Assembly: GCA_907163375.1 (NCBI GenBank)
Contig: CAJQUW010008953.1
Coordinates: 33,501 to 97,500, forward strand
Length of the DNA: 64,000 nt
Origin: Prostheceraeus crozeri
Lineage: Eukaryota; Platyhelminthes; Polycladida; Euryleptidae
Direction of reading: 5' to 3'
The position numbers and the translations under genes were made by a program. The notes under the pieces are model-generated. The model was given only the letters and a program-made list of their open reading frames with translations, did not search any database and was not told the DNA's origin. Positions 12,510 to 24,872 of the stretch are shown here, piece by piece; the stretch's first letter is position 1, and each line of letters begins with the position of its first letter.

Positions 12510-13061
12510 ATGGGAGATATCATAGTATGTGAATATTGTGAATCATCTTTTAGATATAAAGCATCATTATTTTCACATAAGAAAGAAATGCATTTCTCAG
12601 AACTTAAAGAAATGTTTACATCAGAACCTAAAGAAATATTATTTGAAGAAATAAAGAAACAAAAAAAACATTCATAACAGATGTTCATGAAAATATTGTG
12701 AGAATTGCAAAAAAAATATTTCATTAAAAAAATTTAGAAGATATTATAGAAATTGTACATCTAATGAAACTAAAAATAAACAATGTGATTATTGTGAAAA
12801 ATATTTTAACATCAAAGGTTTTCATAATCATTACGAAAAATGTAAAACAGGTACTCGCAAATGTAATAAGTGTAAGAATATAAAATGCATGGATTGTTTT
12901 TACGATTCAAAATATCTATGTAAAGATTGTTTAAAAGAGAAGCAGCTTTGTGAAAAATGCAATAAATTAATATTATGTAAACAATTTAAATCACATCAAT
13001 GTAATAACCTAGATACGCACATAGATACACACAGAGACATATATAGTCACATGTACACATA
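12510..13061 (+). pseudogene. Polinton 1 Cys/His-rich zinc-finger protein, left copy
   Basis: It starts MGDIIVCEYCESSF and shows a first CxxC...H finger-like unit (CEYCESSFRYKASLFSHKKEMH). It then shows a dense Cys-rich part with CDYCEKYFNIKGFHNHYEKC, CNKCKN, CMDCFY, CKDCLK and CEKCNK, ending near KSHQC. A frameshift falls near the A-run at 12660-12670. It lies head-to-head with the coiled-coil gene, whose start is about 120 bp away, so the two may share a divergent promoter. The right copy is at 21479-22000. A nucleic-acid-binding role is inferred only from the fingers. Confidence 0.7.
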
Positions 13062-13547
13062 GATACATACATACATACACACTTAGATACACACTAATAT
13101 ATTTAACTTTCATAAATTATTACACTTTTTCATTTTTTATCACTTTTCTGTTCCGACCTGTTCCGAAGTGAACTGAAGATATTTCACTGTTCCTAAAACA
13201 AAAAAGACAATTCCGGTGCCAACAGGAAGATAATCTTCAGAACTTATCGGAACAGAAAAATACAGATTTTATAAAATGAAAATAAAACATAGAAATGTAT
13301 ATATGTATATGGTAAAAAGAAAATAGCAATTTTTTATTTAAAAATGGAAAATCCAAATTACGCTAATCCAAATTGTAGCATTCCTAGCTATGCTAATTCA
13401 CCTTACCTAGTGTAAAGATTAAATTCATTGGAACTACTTTATTTTTCTTCTAATAATAAATACTTTGTGATGGATCTCCTCGTGATGGTTTAATTTGGTC
13501 AGCTGTAAAAGTTAAACAGAAAAGTTAAATTTCATCATCATTCAAAT

Positions 13548-14273
13548 TTATCCAATAAAGTCTTATCAGTTATTTGTGGTAGATCAGGATGCGGAAAAAC
13601 TTATCTATTATTTAAAATTCTCTCAACACCAAACGTTTTGGATTATAATAATCTTATACTTTATACAACAGCAGCAGACCAACCTATTTAACAATTCTTG
13701 AAATGTAGATTTGAAAATAACTTTCAAAAACTGGAATTGTTTCTTTTTTTTGAAGAATATGAAAAATCAGATGATGATGAGGATATAGTTACATGGTGTG
13801 AAGAAGCAGCTAAAAATGAAAACTTAGTAGAAACAAATAAAGATAAACATATTACAGTACAATTGATAGATGACATAGGTAATATGTCTGACCCAAGTAA
13901 ATTAGACAAAACAAAGAAACATTGTATGGTTTTCAATGATTGTGTAAATAATAGAGATCAATCACTTCAAAGAAATTATTTTACAAGAGGAAGACATAAT
14001 AATTGTAGTGTGTTTTATTTAACACAAAGTATGTATTCATTAGACGGTGGTGTTAATAGAAAGAACGCAAATATTTGTATGCTGTTTGAAATTAATTCAA
14101 GAAACTTAAGTGACTTGTTAAAAGATGTATGTGTAAAATATAGAGATGAATTTAAACAATCATGTAATAATGTTTGGTCACAAGATTATGGATTTATTAA
14201 TATTAATATTGATAAAAAAGTAAATGATAGAGTGATAGTACTAATGGTGATAGTGATAGAGTGAAACTCAGAA
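13548..14273 (+). pseudogene. Polinton 1 packaging ATPase, left copy
   Basis: This is an FtsK/HerA-type genome-packaging ATPase, the motor thought to fill the capsid with DNA. The P-loop GRSGCGKT is at 13578-13601. The Walker B segment VQLIDDIGN follows about 90 residues later, then a sensor-like FYLTQSMYS and LFEINSRNLSDL. A TAA stop interrupts the gene just before 13698, and the true start is uncertain because upstream frames are broken. The gene converges on the tail of a minus-strand PolB copy near 14280. The right copy (18607-21018) is split by a LINE. Confidence 0.85.
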
Positions 14274-14286
14274 TCGAACATTTGTT

Positions 14287-14937
14287 CGAAGATACAGATA
14301 ACCAGTATGGTAAAGTAGTTGTCCCATCTGATAATATCATTCTTTTATCATCAAATGGATCTAATGCTAATTTATATTCCTCTTTTAAATATATAACTTG
14401 CTTGTTTGAATGAAGTCTATAATTATAAACGTTTTTTTATCTTATTATTAAATAATGCATTTCTATAATTTTCGAATGTTATTTGTTTATCTATGGATGC
14501 CTTTGTAATTTTTTTCAATGATTTATTTTCTGTAGTTAATTCATCTTTATTATAACGTAATGTATTGTAACAATAACATTTTGCTTTCAAAAATACAGCT
14601 TCTGCTATATATTCACCATTCTCTTCTAATTCATCTTTTACTTTTCATAAATCAGAAGGATGGATTATATCTTTTATTTTTTCTATTTCTGTTTCAAATA
14701 TAGAATTATGTGGTATTGTTAACTCTAAGAAAACGGAATCTTCATCACTAAAATGTAACTTGTAGTTTTCACCGTAAGCAGGTGATAAATAATCAGATAT
14801 GAATTTATACATAAAAAGTTTAGCTGATTCTAAAATAGTAAATCCAATATAATGAAACTTATCATGTTTAAACGCGCTTCTTCGTAGATGTAAACAGCTA
14901 CATAAACTATCACTAAATACAGTAGTTCTTTAGTTCA
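14287..14937 (-). pseudogene. Polinton 1 PolB, inverted C-terminal copy
   Basis: On the minus strand this reads as the C-terminal third of the family-B DNA polymerase at 14940-16958. From 14937 downward it shows an LHLRRS-like start, FKHDKFHYIGFTILE, and the active-site segment HFSDEDSVFLEL (motif C). It then extends beyond the end of the plus copy to a terminal DDKRMILSDGTTTLPY segment near 14300. It is the mirror image of 16627-16958 and begins exactly where the plus-strand copy begins, which marks the centre of the fold-back. Stops at 14640s show it is not functional. Confidence 0.8.
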
Positions 14938-14939
14938 GA

Positions 14940-16958
14940 AATATTTACAAAGAAAATAGAAGAACTGCAAAACCAATTTTCACAATTACTGAAAATAAAC
15001 ATACCGATGGTTCATTTAACAGATGAACAAGAGACGCAGTTTAAAGAAGAAACAAATTGTAATAAAGAATTAGGTGATGATAAAGTAAAAGATCAAGATC
15101 ATCTAAATATAATATATAGAGGTGCAGCACATATTTCTCGTTATCTCAATGCAAATAAAAAAGGATATAACTTTTTTCCTCTATATTTCTACAGTAGTTC
15201 TAAGTATGATTTCCATTTAATAATAAAAGATTTATTCTCATATTAAATGATGATACAACTAAGGAAAAACATTCTATGTAAAACAGAAGAAGATTATTTT
15301 TCAATGCAATTTGGTTGTATTAGAATATTAGATGCAATGAGATTTTTCTGTCCATATTCATTAGAGGCTATGGGAAAAACACTAAAACCTGATCAATGCA
15401 AAGTATTGAGTAAATATAATTTAAACCCCTGAAAAGAATATACCCATATGAATATGGAACTGGTGATATCAGTAGAGTGGATGAAACAATTAAAGGACAA
15501 CAACTTCCTTCACGTAAAAAATTTAGAACAACTCTTAAAAAATCTGATTTATCAATAGATTATTATGAGGAAGCTAAAAGAATTGGAATGAATTAAATTG
15601 TAGAAGAATGCATGATTATACAATGAAATATCTTCAGATAGATGTATTAATACTTGCTGATCGTTTTGAAAGCTTTAGAGACATGTGTCTAGAATATCAT
15701 GGAATAGATCCATGTTATACATACAGTACTCCAGGTTTAACATGGCTCGCAGGATTAAAAAATACTAACGTCCGACTTAAACATTATCAAGAAAATATAC
15801 TTGTGATAAACTATCATTCTTTGAATCGGGAATATGAGGCGGTGTTTCATCTGTCTTAGGAAATAGATATCTTAAATGTTATAATAGGAAAGTAAATCCA
15901 CATGATTAAGGATTAATGAAGGCAATTACATTAGAGAAAAAGATCAGTGAATAAAATTGTTTAAACAGAATAGAGAAGGAATTATATCAAATGAAGAGTT
16001 TCATCAAGCAGCAGTTGATGAAATAATGAGGGAAAACTATTTGTTATATTATGATTATAATAACTTATATGCCTCTTGTACACGTATGATACAAGAATTA
16101 CCAACAGGTGAAATAGAATGGGCTGATGATTGTACGCATGGACGTACTCATGAAGGAGAAAATAAAGATGGATATGTATATGAAGTTGATTTAGAATATC
16201 CTAATGAATAAAAAGATGAAACAAAATATTATCCCTTCTGTCCTGAAAACATTAAACCAAGTGAAGAGAATTTTACAGATTATCAAAAGGCTATAATGCC
16301 TAAGAGTTATAGACCATCTAAGAAACTAAAGTAGAATGCCAGATTGATATTTAGATCATGGAATGAAACTTATGAAGACAGAAGAGTGTCCTACTGGAAT
16401 ACATCAAAAATTCATAAAAAATCAAAGTGGCTAAAAGAATATATAGAGTTCAAAATTGAAAAACGAAAAGAAGCAAAAAGAAACAAAGATAATTTTGGTA
16501 ATGTCTTCTTCAAACTTATGAATAATGCATTCTATGACAAAACTTTAGAAAATGTTCGTAAAAGACAGAATATTGAAATAGTTTATAACAGTGATCTATT
16601 TCAAACTTTAACAACGAAAACTACATATAGAAGAACTACTGTATTTAGTGATAGTTTATGTAGCTGTTTACATCTACAAAGAAGCACGTTTAAACATGAT
16701 AAGTTTAATTATATTGGATTTACTATTTTAGAATTAGTTAAACTATTTATGTATAAATTCATATCTGATTATTTATCACCTGCTTACGGTGAAAACTATA
16801 AGTTACATTTTAGTGATGAAGATTCCGTTTTCTTAGAGTTAACAATACCACATAATTCTTTATTTGAAACAGAAATAGAAAAAATAAAAGATATAATCCA
16901 TCCTTCTGATTTATGAAAAGTAAAAGATGAATTAGAAGAGAATGGTGAATATACAAGG
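14940..16958 (+). pseudogene. Polinton 1 PolB, main copy (broken)
   Basis: This is a protein-primed family-B DNA polymerase, the Polinton replication enzyme. Pieces in order: HLNIIYRGAAH and YSSSKYDFHLII (exonuclease region, 15100-15230), FGCIRILDAMRFF, KYLQIDVLILADRFESFR (exonuclease III, near 15630), and motif A YYDYNNLYASCTRM (near 16050). These are followed by motif B NNAFYDKTLENVRKRQ (near 16520) and motif C FSDEDSVFLEL (near 16810). At least five frames or stop breaks separate them. The N-terminus is missing because the sequence starts at the fold-back centre; the C-terminus is lost at the mariner. Confidence 0.9.
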
Positions 16959-17057
16959 TACGATTAATAATGTCCCGGACTAAAGGTGAAAATGAAACGA
17001 TACGTCAAAAATTCTTTCACAGATCGAAAGAGGGTGTCTCTTAGGCTCTAGAAATAT

Positions 17058-18607
17058 ATTCCACGAAATTTTGATAATTAGCTTTTTATTAGAAAAGACT
17101 CATATTTTAAAATGATATATTTTTACTGATATTCACACAAAAATTTGAAGTATTGAGACTTTGATTGATGAAATTCCAGAACGTCACTGCAAGTATTGTT
17201 GTATTATTGTCAAACTGTCAGATGAAATAGTTGAATAAATTGATTGGTAACAACTGATGACGCAATGCACAGTCATGCATCATGATTCTTCGCAATTCAA
17301 TTGAAGTGAACAGTCTTAATCCACGAGCATTCTCGTTCATTGCTTTCTTTAATTTCAAAGACAGAAGTTATGAATATCCCATCAGTAGAATATCGAAGTG
17401 TCATCAAATTTATGGTACTGAAGAATATCTCAAATCAAAACATCTTTAATGAACTGTAACCACTATACAAAGATCAATGTCCTGGAAAAACAATATTTTA
17501 TTATTGGATTTCTGAGTTCAAAGGAGGACGCCTAGATGTCCAGCAAGACTTCTCCAAGGTTGGACGTCCTCAAGAAATTCCAAATTCGAAAGTGTCATTG
17601 TGTGACACTTTAATAGCAGAAAACAGGCGCATAACAATACGGAATCTTGCATCTTTGCTGAATGTGAGCTACGGGACTTGTGCACAGCTGATCAAAGACC
17701 TCAGATACGCAAAGGTGTGCTCTCGCTTCGTCTCTCGGTTTTTCACATCTGAAATGCGAATAAGACGAGTCGATTTGCAGAGAAAGCACTTGAACTCTAT
17801 GAAGAACACCAGGGTGTCTTTCTCCAGAACATTGTGACAGAAGATCAGATTCCGCTATCCCTCTACCTGCCCAGTACAAAAAGAGATTCTGCACAATGGA
17901 AGAAACGAGATGAACAAACTCCAAAGAAGTTGAGGAGTGGAACTGTTCAAAAACGTGAACTGATGTTGTCTGTCTTTTGGGACAGCAAGGGAATCGTTTT
18001 CTTTGACTTTCTTGAAAAGAAAAGGACTATGGGAAGTCTATGCTATTGTCAATTGTTTAAAAAAGCACAACTTTGACGAAAGCCAAGAAATACACCATTG
18101 TGGCTGCTGCATGACAACGCACCGATTCACACCAGCCACAAAACAATTAAAACACTCAGCAAGACTGGATTCGAAATGATTGCTCATTCTCCATATTGTC
18201 CCGACTTGGCACCGAGTGACTTCTATCTTTTTCGACACCTTAAGAAACATCTGCGAGGACAGAAATTTGAGAAATGTTGATGGAGCTGCGGACTTCGGTG
18301 GAAGAGTTCTTTCAGTCGAAGACTTCTGATTTCTTCTCATGTGCTTTCAACCAGCTGGTTAAGAGATGGGAATCCATCTTCAATGCAAATGGCTCATATA
18401 TTGAGTGAGACATATCATTTGTAACGTTTCTGAATTTCCATTGTTATTCACATATTCAATTATTCATGTTATTAAATGTGCTTCATAGATGTTCTTGATG
18501 TGTTCGGTTCTTCTATGATTTTTTGTGTGACTATCAGTAAAAATATATATCGTTTTAAAACATGAGTCTTTTTTAGTAAAAAGCTAGTTATCAAAATTTC
18601 GTGGAAT
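17058..18607 (+). mobile_element. mariner-family transposon
   Basis: The element is bounded by inverted repeats of roughly 85 bp. The left one opens ATTCCACGAAATTTTGATAA and the right one is its complement at about 18513-18607, with only a few mismatches. It sits between the broken PolB end and the right ATPase copy. A TA target duplication is expected for mariner but is not clear here, partly because the adjoining Polinton sequence also begins ATTC. The element replaced the stretch that in the left arm joins the PolB and ATPase tails. Confidence 0.9.
17370..18408 (+). pseudogene. mariner DD34D transposase (frameshifted)
   Basis: The N-terminal part starts at the ATG at 17370 with EYRSVIKFMVLKNIS and WISEFKGGR, then KVGRPQEIPN. 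A helix-turn-helix (RNLASLLNVSYGTCAQLI) follows. The catalytic part has LHDNAPIHTS with the second Asp and SPYCPDLAPSDFYLF with the third; 34 residues separate them, the mariner DD34D spacing. The frame changes near 17830 and 18080, and an in-frame stop occurs near 17455. The last codons (KRWESIFNANGSYIE) end at 18408. Dead copy. Confidence 0.9.
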
Positions 18608-21018
18608 TCTGAGTTTCACTCTATCACTATCACCATTAGTACTATCACTCTATCATTTACTTTTTTATCAATATTAATATTAATAAATCCATAATCTTGT
18701 GACCAAACATTATTACATGATTGTTTAAATTCATCTCTATATTTTACACATACATCTTTCAACAAGTCACTTAAGTTTCTTGAATTAATTTCAAACAGCA
18801 TACAAATATTTGCGTTCTTTCTATTAACACCACCGTCTAATAATAATAATAATAAGATAACTTTATTGGTCCACATACGATTAGATTCGGTAGACGCATC
18901 ACAATTCAAGAAGAAATAAAAAAAAAAAATAAAAATAAAATACATCACATTACACATTACACAAGACTATTTAACAAAATTTGATGAAATAAATGAAGTA
19001 TTGTAATTCCGATTTAAGGCGCAGGAAAGGAGGGCGTAAGGACAAACACGGTACGAGAAATGCATACGAGAATTGAAGATTCATTTGAGGAGGATGACAT
19101 TCACAATTTTCTGAAAAAGTGACTCACAGCTCACAGTCATGGTACTCGTTACGTCCGGTCAAAACGTCCGGATGATCATCTCATCTTCAATCTTTTCAAA
19201 TCGAAACGATTTTTATTTGAGGTATTTTTGGGGCGTTAATAAAAACAGGACAACAGTAAAGTAAAAATGAGGCAAAGTAAATTTCTCTTAATCAAAAAAA
19301 GAATCAAATACAAAGCAAATGCAAAAAACAGTCAACAAATAAAATCTGCTCTGCGAAGCAAACAACCTTAGTGATTCTTATATGATGTTCATTTCAGAAC
19401 AGAACAGAATTGTTGATTGAACATGGAATGCAGATTGCCTTTTTAATGGATCATGCGTTTTGATGTTTGATGGTTTTGATTTTTCCCACTTTCACATTTT
19501 TATTTTAACATTTTCCATATTTTATGGTTTGGAGTGGGAGGAGTTAGAGAAATAATGAATGGAGAAAGAGACATTGTCGTCTTGTTCGGATTGTAATTGT
19601 CAAACAGTCGTGATCGCAAACGGTGCAGTAAGTCAACATCTCAGCGGTATGCAGAATTTGTTTGTTGGTATGAAGCGATGAGTAATTGAATAACCGCCCA
19701 TACATTGCTAAACCGGAACAAAAAATCAGCGGACAAGTACTGCCCGACGGGGCAGGCAGGGAGATGTAGGAGCTCGAGAGTGTCGTGCGTGGACAGAACA
19801 ATACAGACGCCTGCTAAGAAAAACATTCCATGACCATCCTGCACAGGGAGGAGGAATTAAATATCTACCCGAGATTTTGATGTTTGCTGATGAGGCAATA
19901 TCAAAACGCCTCGCGAATCGCGATGCAGGAACTCGGCTGCACCCTGCTGGCCATCGGCCAGATGCCAACCTTGCAACATAACATAAGTCGTGCAACGCAA
20001 GCCAATTCCGGGTCTAGTAAAATTGCAATTGTTTTTTTAGCAAATTCTTTTTCGAATACGAGTGCAATCCATTTGTTGAGCAACGACCTTTTCAAGCACT
20101 GGGGAGAAGAATGAGAGGTTGGATATCGGACGGGACTGATTACTTCCTTTGGATGGAACATTTGGGGATGGAGTGATGGGAACTACTTTCCTTCAAATGG
20201 GAAAAATTTGGGACTTCTCCTTTTGCATTTCTTGAGAGATTTGATTGAAAGCCGAGAAAGATGCGTGGAAGTTGATAAAATCCTGAAAGGAAGAGCATCG
20301 GTCCTGGAAGAGGTCCTCTTCAGCCCTTTCAGTCGATGTTCTTTCTTCAAAGGTCAATTTTTGACACTTTTGATGGTCTTGTGTCAGTTCAAAAAGATGT
20401 CGGCTTGCGTTGACAGATTTTGGAGTTTGCTTTATACAGACGAGAAATAGTTGGCGAAGTCTTGAGCAGTAAAGCGATAATGAATACATACTTTGTGTTA
20501 AATAAAACACACTACAATTATTATGTCTTCCTCTTGTAAAATAATTTCTTTGAAGTGATTGATCTCTATTATTTACACAATCATTGAAAACCATACAATG
20601 TTTCTTTGTTTTGTCTAATTTACTTGGGTCAGACATATTACCTATGTCATCTATCAATTGTACTGTAATATGTTTATCTTTATTTGTTTCTACTAAGTTT
20701 TCATTTTTAGCTGCTTCTTCACACCATGTAACTATATCCTCATCATCATCTGATTTTTCATATTCTTCAAAAAAAAGAAACAATTCCAGTTTTTGAAAGT
20801 TATTTTCAAATCTACATTTCAAGAATTGTTAAATAGGTTGGTCTGCTGCTGTTGTATAAAGTATAAGATTATTATAATCCAAAACGTTTGGTGTTGAGAG
20901 AATTTTAAATAATAGATAAGTTTTTCCGCATCCTGATCTACCACAAATAACTGATAAGACTTTATTGGATAAATTTGAATGATGATGAAATTTAACTTTT
21001 CTGTTTAACTTTTACAGC
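18607..21018 (-). pseudogene. Polinton 1 packaging ATPase, right copy split by LINE
   Basis: This is the mirror copy of 13548-14273. The N-terminal part with the P-loop lies at about 20918-20942, and the middle including VQLIDDIGN and FYLTQSMYS runs down to about 20479. The remainder (DGGVNRKNANICMLFEINS to the end) lies at 18841-18607. The break is a LINE inserted after the TATTCATTA sequence. As a result the frame from 20822 runs out of the ATPase into LINE sequence and gives a 209-codon chimera of no likely function. Confidence 0.85.
18842..20478 (-). mobile_element. Decayed LINE inserted in ATPase copy
   Basis: Comparison with the uninterrupted left ATPase copy (joined at 14038-14042) fixes both ends. 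The 3' end on the minus strand is a TAATAATAAT run at 18840-18855, followed inward by AAGATAACTTTATTGGTCC, typical of CR1/L2-like tails. Protein pieces include an LFELTQDHQKC to SSFQDFINFHASF stretch near 20300. A reverse-transcriptase-like stretch (SDIQPLILLP, then a QQMDCTRIRKR-like reading) lies near 20050-20140. It is 5'-truncated and too decayed for a firm clade. Confidence 0.7.
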
Positions 21019-21478
21019 TGACCAAATTAAACCATCACGAGGAGATCCATCACAAAGTATTTATTATTAGAAGAAAAATAAAGTAGTTCCAATGAATTTA
21101 ATCTTTACACTAGGTAAGGTGAATTAGCATAGCTAGGAATGCTACAATTTGGATTAGCGTAATTTGGATTTTCCATTTTTAAATAAAAAATTGCTATTTT
21201 CTTTTTACCATATACATATATACATTTCTATGTTTTATTTTCATTTTATAAAATCTGTATTTTTCTGTTCCGATAAGTTCTGAAGATTATCTTCCTGTTG
21301 GCACCGGAATTGTCTTTTTTGTTTTAGGAACAGTGAAATATCTTCAGTTCACTTCGGAACAGGTCGGAACAGAAAAGTGATAAAAAATGAAAAAGTGTAA
21401 TAATTTATGAAAGTTAAATATATTAGTGTGTATCTAAGTGTGTATGTATGTATGTATCTATGTGTATATGTGACTATA

Positions 21479-22000
21479 TATGTCTATGTGTGTATCTATG
21501 TGCGTATCTAGGTTATTACATTGATGTGATTTAAATTGTTTACATAATATTAATTTATTACATTTTTCACAAAGCTGTAAACAATCTTTACATAGATATT
21601 TTGAATCGTAAAAACAATCCATGCATTTATATTCTTACACTTATTACATTTGCGAGTACCTGTTTTACATTTTTCGTAATGATTATGAAAACCTTTGATG
21701 TTAAAATATTTTTCACAATAATCACATTGTTTATTTTTAGTTTCATTAGATGTACAATTTCTATAATATCTTCTAAATTTTTTTAATGAAATATTTTTTT
21801 GCAATTCTCACAATATTTTCATGAACATCTGTTATGAATGTTTTTTTTTGTTTCTTTATTTCTTCAAATAATATTTCTTTAGGTTCTGATGTAAACATTT
21901 CTTTAAGTTCTGAGAAATGCATTTCTTTCTTATGTGAAAATAATGATGCTTTATATCCAAAAGATGATTCACAATATTCAGATACTATGATATCTCCCAT
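21479..22000 (-). pseudogene. Polinton 1 Cys/His-rich zinc-finger protein, right copy
   Basis: This is the mirror copy of 12510-13061, starting at the ATG at 22000 (MGDIIVSEYCESSF; the first finger Cys of the left copy is Ser here). The Cys-rich part with CDYCEKYFNIKGFHNHYEKC is intact, but a one-base deletion after CNKCKN destroys the rest. Two frames are needed to cover it. It is divergent from the coiled-coil gene that starts at 22121. Confidence 0.7.
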
Positions 22001-22120
22001 TTTTATGTAAATAAAATGATGTTAACAAATGTAGGTGGATGTGCTTATAATCCAAGTGCAAAAGAATCAGAAATAGAAATAGAAAACTATATCATGAAAA
22101 CTGGTGATGTCTAGTGACTA

Positions 22121-22858
22121 GTGATATCTGGTGATCTTCCTATTCCTCCTCAACAAAATACTGAGTTAACAAATAAACAACATGTTGACACACAGATAAA
22201 TAATTTAAAAGAAGAATATATAAACGATGTTGTGGTTCCACTGATGAATGAACTAAGGTTGCTAAAACTGAATGATGAAACACTAATGGAAAAGTTAATA
22301 AAACGTAATAAAAGAGATGAAGATATAGAAGATGATGTATCAAAACTTTATAAAAAACTAGGGGAATATTCAAAGATTGTAATCCTATTATCATCAAATG
22401 TAAAGTCAGCAATTATTCAAAATCAACATCAGAATAAACAATTGCAAGGACAACTGAAAGAACAACTAGGAGAACTTTCCGCAAAGAATTGAAAAATATT
22501 ACACCAGTTGCAATCTACATTCCAAAAAAGTGTTGATGAATTAACTATCCGAATTACACAACAAATGAAGTTCATGAACAGAATAATAAATGAAGTGAAA
22601 GCTCTCAATCAAAAGGTTAGCGAAATGAAAACCCTTAAAATGAATTAAAGAATAACTGTAAAAGAAATAAAGAACAGTTAGAAGCTGCTAAAAAACAGTT
22701 CGATGTTCTTAAAGTTAAGTTGAGCGCACTAAAAACAGATTTGAAAAAAAGTGAGAAAAAGTTTGAAGCGAATGAAAAAGAAATTAAAGCACATCATACG
22801 CTACTTGTTGCATTGAATAAAGTACAAACGCAGGTTAATAAAAAATTCACCGGTTATT
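22121..22858 (+). pseudogene. Polinton 1 coiled-coil protein, right copy
   Basis: This is the fuller of two copies of the lysine/glutamine-rich coiled-coil protein. It is open from 22121 to 22492 (123 codons), then a TGA. It continues as LQSTFQKSVDELTIRITQ, KALNQKVSEMKTLK and EAAKKQFDVLKVKL, then KKSEKKFEANEKEIKAHH and ends near KFTGY at about 22858. It heads the plus-strand cluster that leads to the capsid gene. The left copy stops at 11767, equivalent to about position 22730 here. Confidence 0.7.
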
Positions 22859-23014
22859 GAAAAGCAAAACTTTATTTCCTACGATAAATCAATAAACTTA
22901 AAACTAAAAAATATATAAAAAATTGAATATAGAAAGACAAATATAAAGAGACAAATATAAAAGTTGAATTTGAAAGTTAAATACAAAAGTTAAATTTGAG
23001 CTTAAAAAATCCCT

Positions 23015-23416
23015 GTGATCTATAAACACAATCTCAAGCATTTTGCATCAAATCAAAGAATTGCACACGAACCATCTATGAAACCTGTTTACCATGATAA
23101 GAGTGTAAAAACAATTCATAAGGAAGGAGATGTAATATTTTCTGGAATTGAAAGTGTCGTTAATATTATTAAAAATAATAAAGATTTAATTACGCTTGCT
23201 GCAAAAGGAGAATCTGCAATTGGAAGTGCGGCTAGTGCAATTTCAAATGCAGTTAAATCACAAAATGAACTTAAGGAAATAGAAACTATTCGTGAATTTA
23301 GGAATGACGCAAAAGAACTTTCAAAAGAATCAAAAATTTCAGATGAAACAAAAAATAAAATAGCAAAGTTATCATCACCATCCAAAAGTGTAGAAGAAAT
23401 AAGAGGTAATGGATAA
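23015..23416 (+). CDS. Polinton 1 small protein of unknown function
   Basis: Open frame of 133 codons, one of the few uninterrupted frames in Polinton 1. It has a polar N-terminus, a mildly hydrophobic middle (IESVVNIIKNNKDLITLAAK, then GSAASAISNAV) that could form an amphipathic helix, and a charged helical C-terminus (NELKEIETIREFRNDAKEL). The first codon is not an ATG; the nearest inner ATG gives MKPVYHDKSVK. It lies directly upstream of the capsid gene on the same strand. A minor virion role is possible but unproven. Confidence 0.55.
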   Translation: MIYKHNLKHFASNQRIAHEPSMKPVYHDKSVKTIHKEGDVIFSGIESVVNIIKNNKDLITLAAKGESAIGSAASAISNAVKSQNELKEIETIREFRNDAKELSKESKISDETKNKIAKLSSPSKSVEEIRGNG

Positions 23417-23468
23417 GCAAAATTCCCGTAAAGTTATAAATAAAAGTATTTAATTTATTTTTATAAAA

Positions 23469-24843
23469 ATGTCTTCTCTGATCGATCATTCAGGTCGCTT
23501 AATCGAACCTTCAGGTTGCTTAATCAAAAGCAAAATTAAATTAGATGAACTACCATTTGTGTGTTATAATCAGAAAAATAATGATTATATAAAAATTGCA
23601 ATGAATCCTGGTTCTTCAGGAAGAGTAAATAGTGGAGGTGATTTAATCTTTGAAGTTGATAATCAACAAAGTTGTTTACATTTACTGGATTCCTTTTTGC
23701 ACTGTGAATATTCACTATATGCTGATGATGATTTTAAAACACCATTACCTGTTGCGGATAATATTACATTGGAAAATAATTTCTTTCCAAAATTATTTAC
23801 ACAAATGCGTTTAAATGTTTCAACACAAAATGTAGAAACAATAAGTGATTCACCAGGTGTAATTTATACAATGCTTAGACTTGTAACAATTTGTGAAAGT
23901 AATAAAAGAAATAAAATTGAAGGTTGGTTTCCAGATAAAAATGATGGTATAGTTATAGATGAAATAAAACACACATGAACAGATACAGCAGGAATTGCAA
24001 AAGATGTAGAAAAAATTGCAAAACATTTAAATAAAGCACATAGCAGTGCATATAAAGAAATACGTGATTTTAATAACAAAAGTAAACAAACTTATGATTG
24101 GTCATAATCGCCATTATTTGGTCATTTAGATAATCATAAAATTTCATGTCAATTAAAATTTAAACTCAATATTCATCGCACTGTAAATAATGAATTAATA
24201 TTTTATGGAGATAAAACGAAAAAGGTATACATAAAGATTGATAGACTTGAGTGGTGGATAAATCATATTACACCTAGTTTAGAAATTGAAACAATTATTA
24301 CAAAAAGATTGAATACTAATAAACCAATTCCAGTAAGTTTCATGAAACGCATTAGTAGTTCTGCTACCTTTTCAGAACAAAGATTTAACTAGCATTTTAC
24401 TAGAACCTCAAATACACCAAGATATTTTTTACTAACTTTTAAAAATAATGAATCACCGAGCTTTGATAAAAATAACAATCTCTTTCATTTTAATACAATC
24501 AGAAGCTTACAAGTTTAATTAAATCAAACACGTTAACCAATTGATCCATTAAGATTTGATGTTCCTAACAATCAATTTATGGAAGGATATAATGTTGATA
24601 AAAATTGATGTCAAGAATTTGGAGCTGAAGTACTACAGTTCCTGTAGACTGGAAAAATCTATATCCAATTTTTAGTTTTGATCTAAGTGCACAATCAGAA
24701 CATATTATAAAAAATGGTTGTGATGTAACTATTAATATTGAAAAAAGCGATTCTATATTATCATTAATGGCTTATGGTTTACTTTTAGAGGATACAGAAT
24801 ATTCTATTGAAATTCTTAATGGAAAAATGGTTAGGATAGGTTA
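23469..24843 (+). pseudogene. Polinton 1 major capsid protein (broken)
   Basis: This is probably the double-jelly-roll major capsid protein. It starts at ATG 23469 (MSSLIDHSGRLIEPSG). The first jelly roll shows GGDLIFEVDNQQSCLHLLD, EYSLYADDD, ITLENNFFPKLFTQMRLNV and ISDSPGVIYTMLRLV. Later parts (FGHLDNHKISCQLKFKLNI, KVYIKIDRLEWW, LRFDVPNNQFMEGYN) look like the second half. Several stops interrupt it after 23975. The assignment rests on the place in the cluster, length and the IF-V/D and LF-QM-L-V pattern seen in Polinton capsids, not on a search. Confidence 0.65.
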
Positions 24844-24872
24844 AAATCAATTTCTACTTTCATTTTTTAAAA

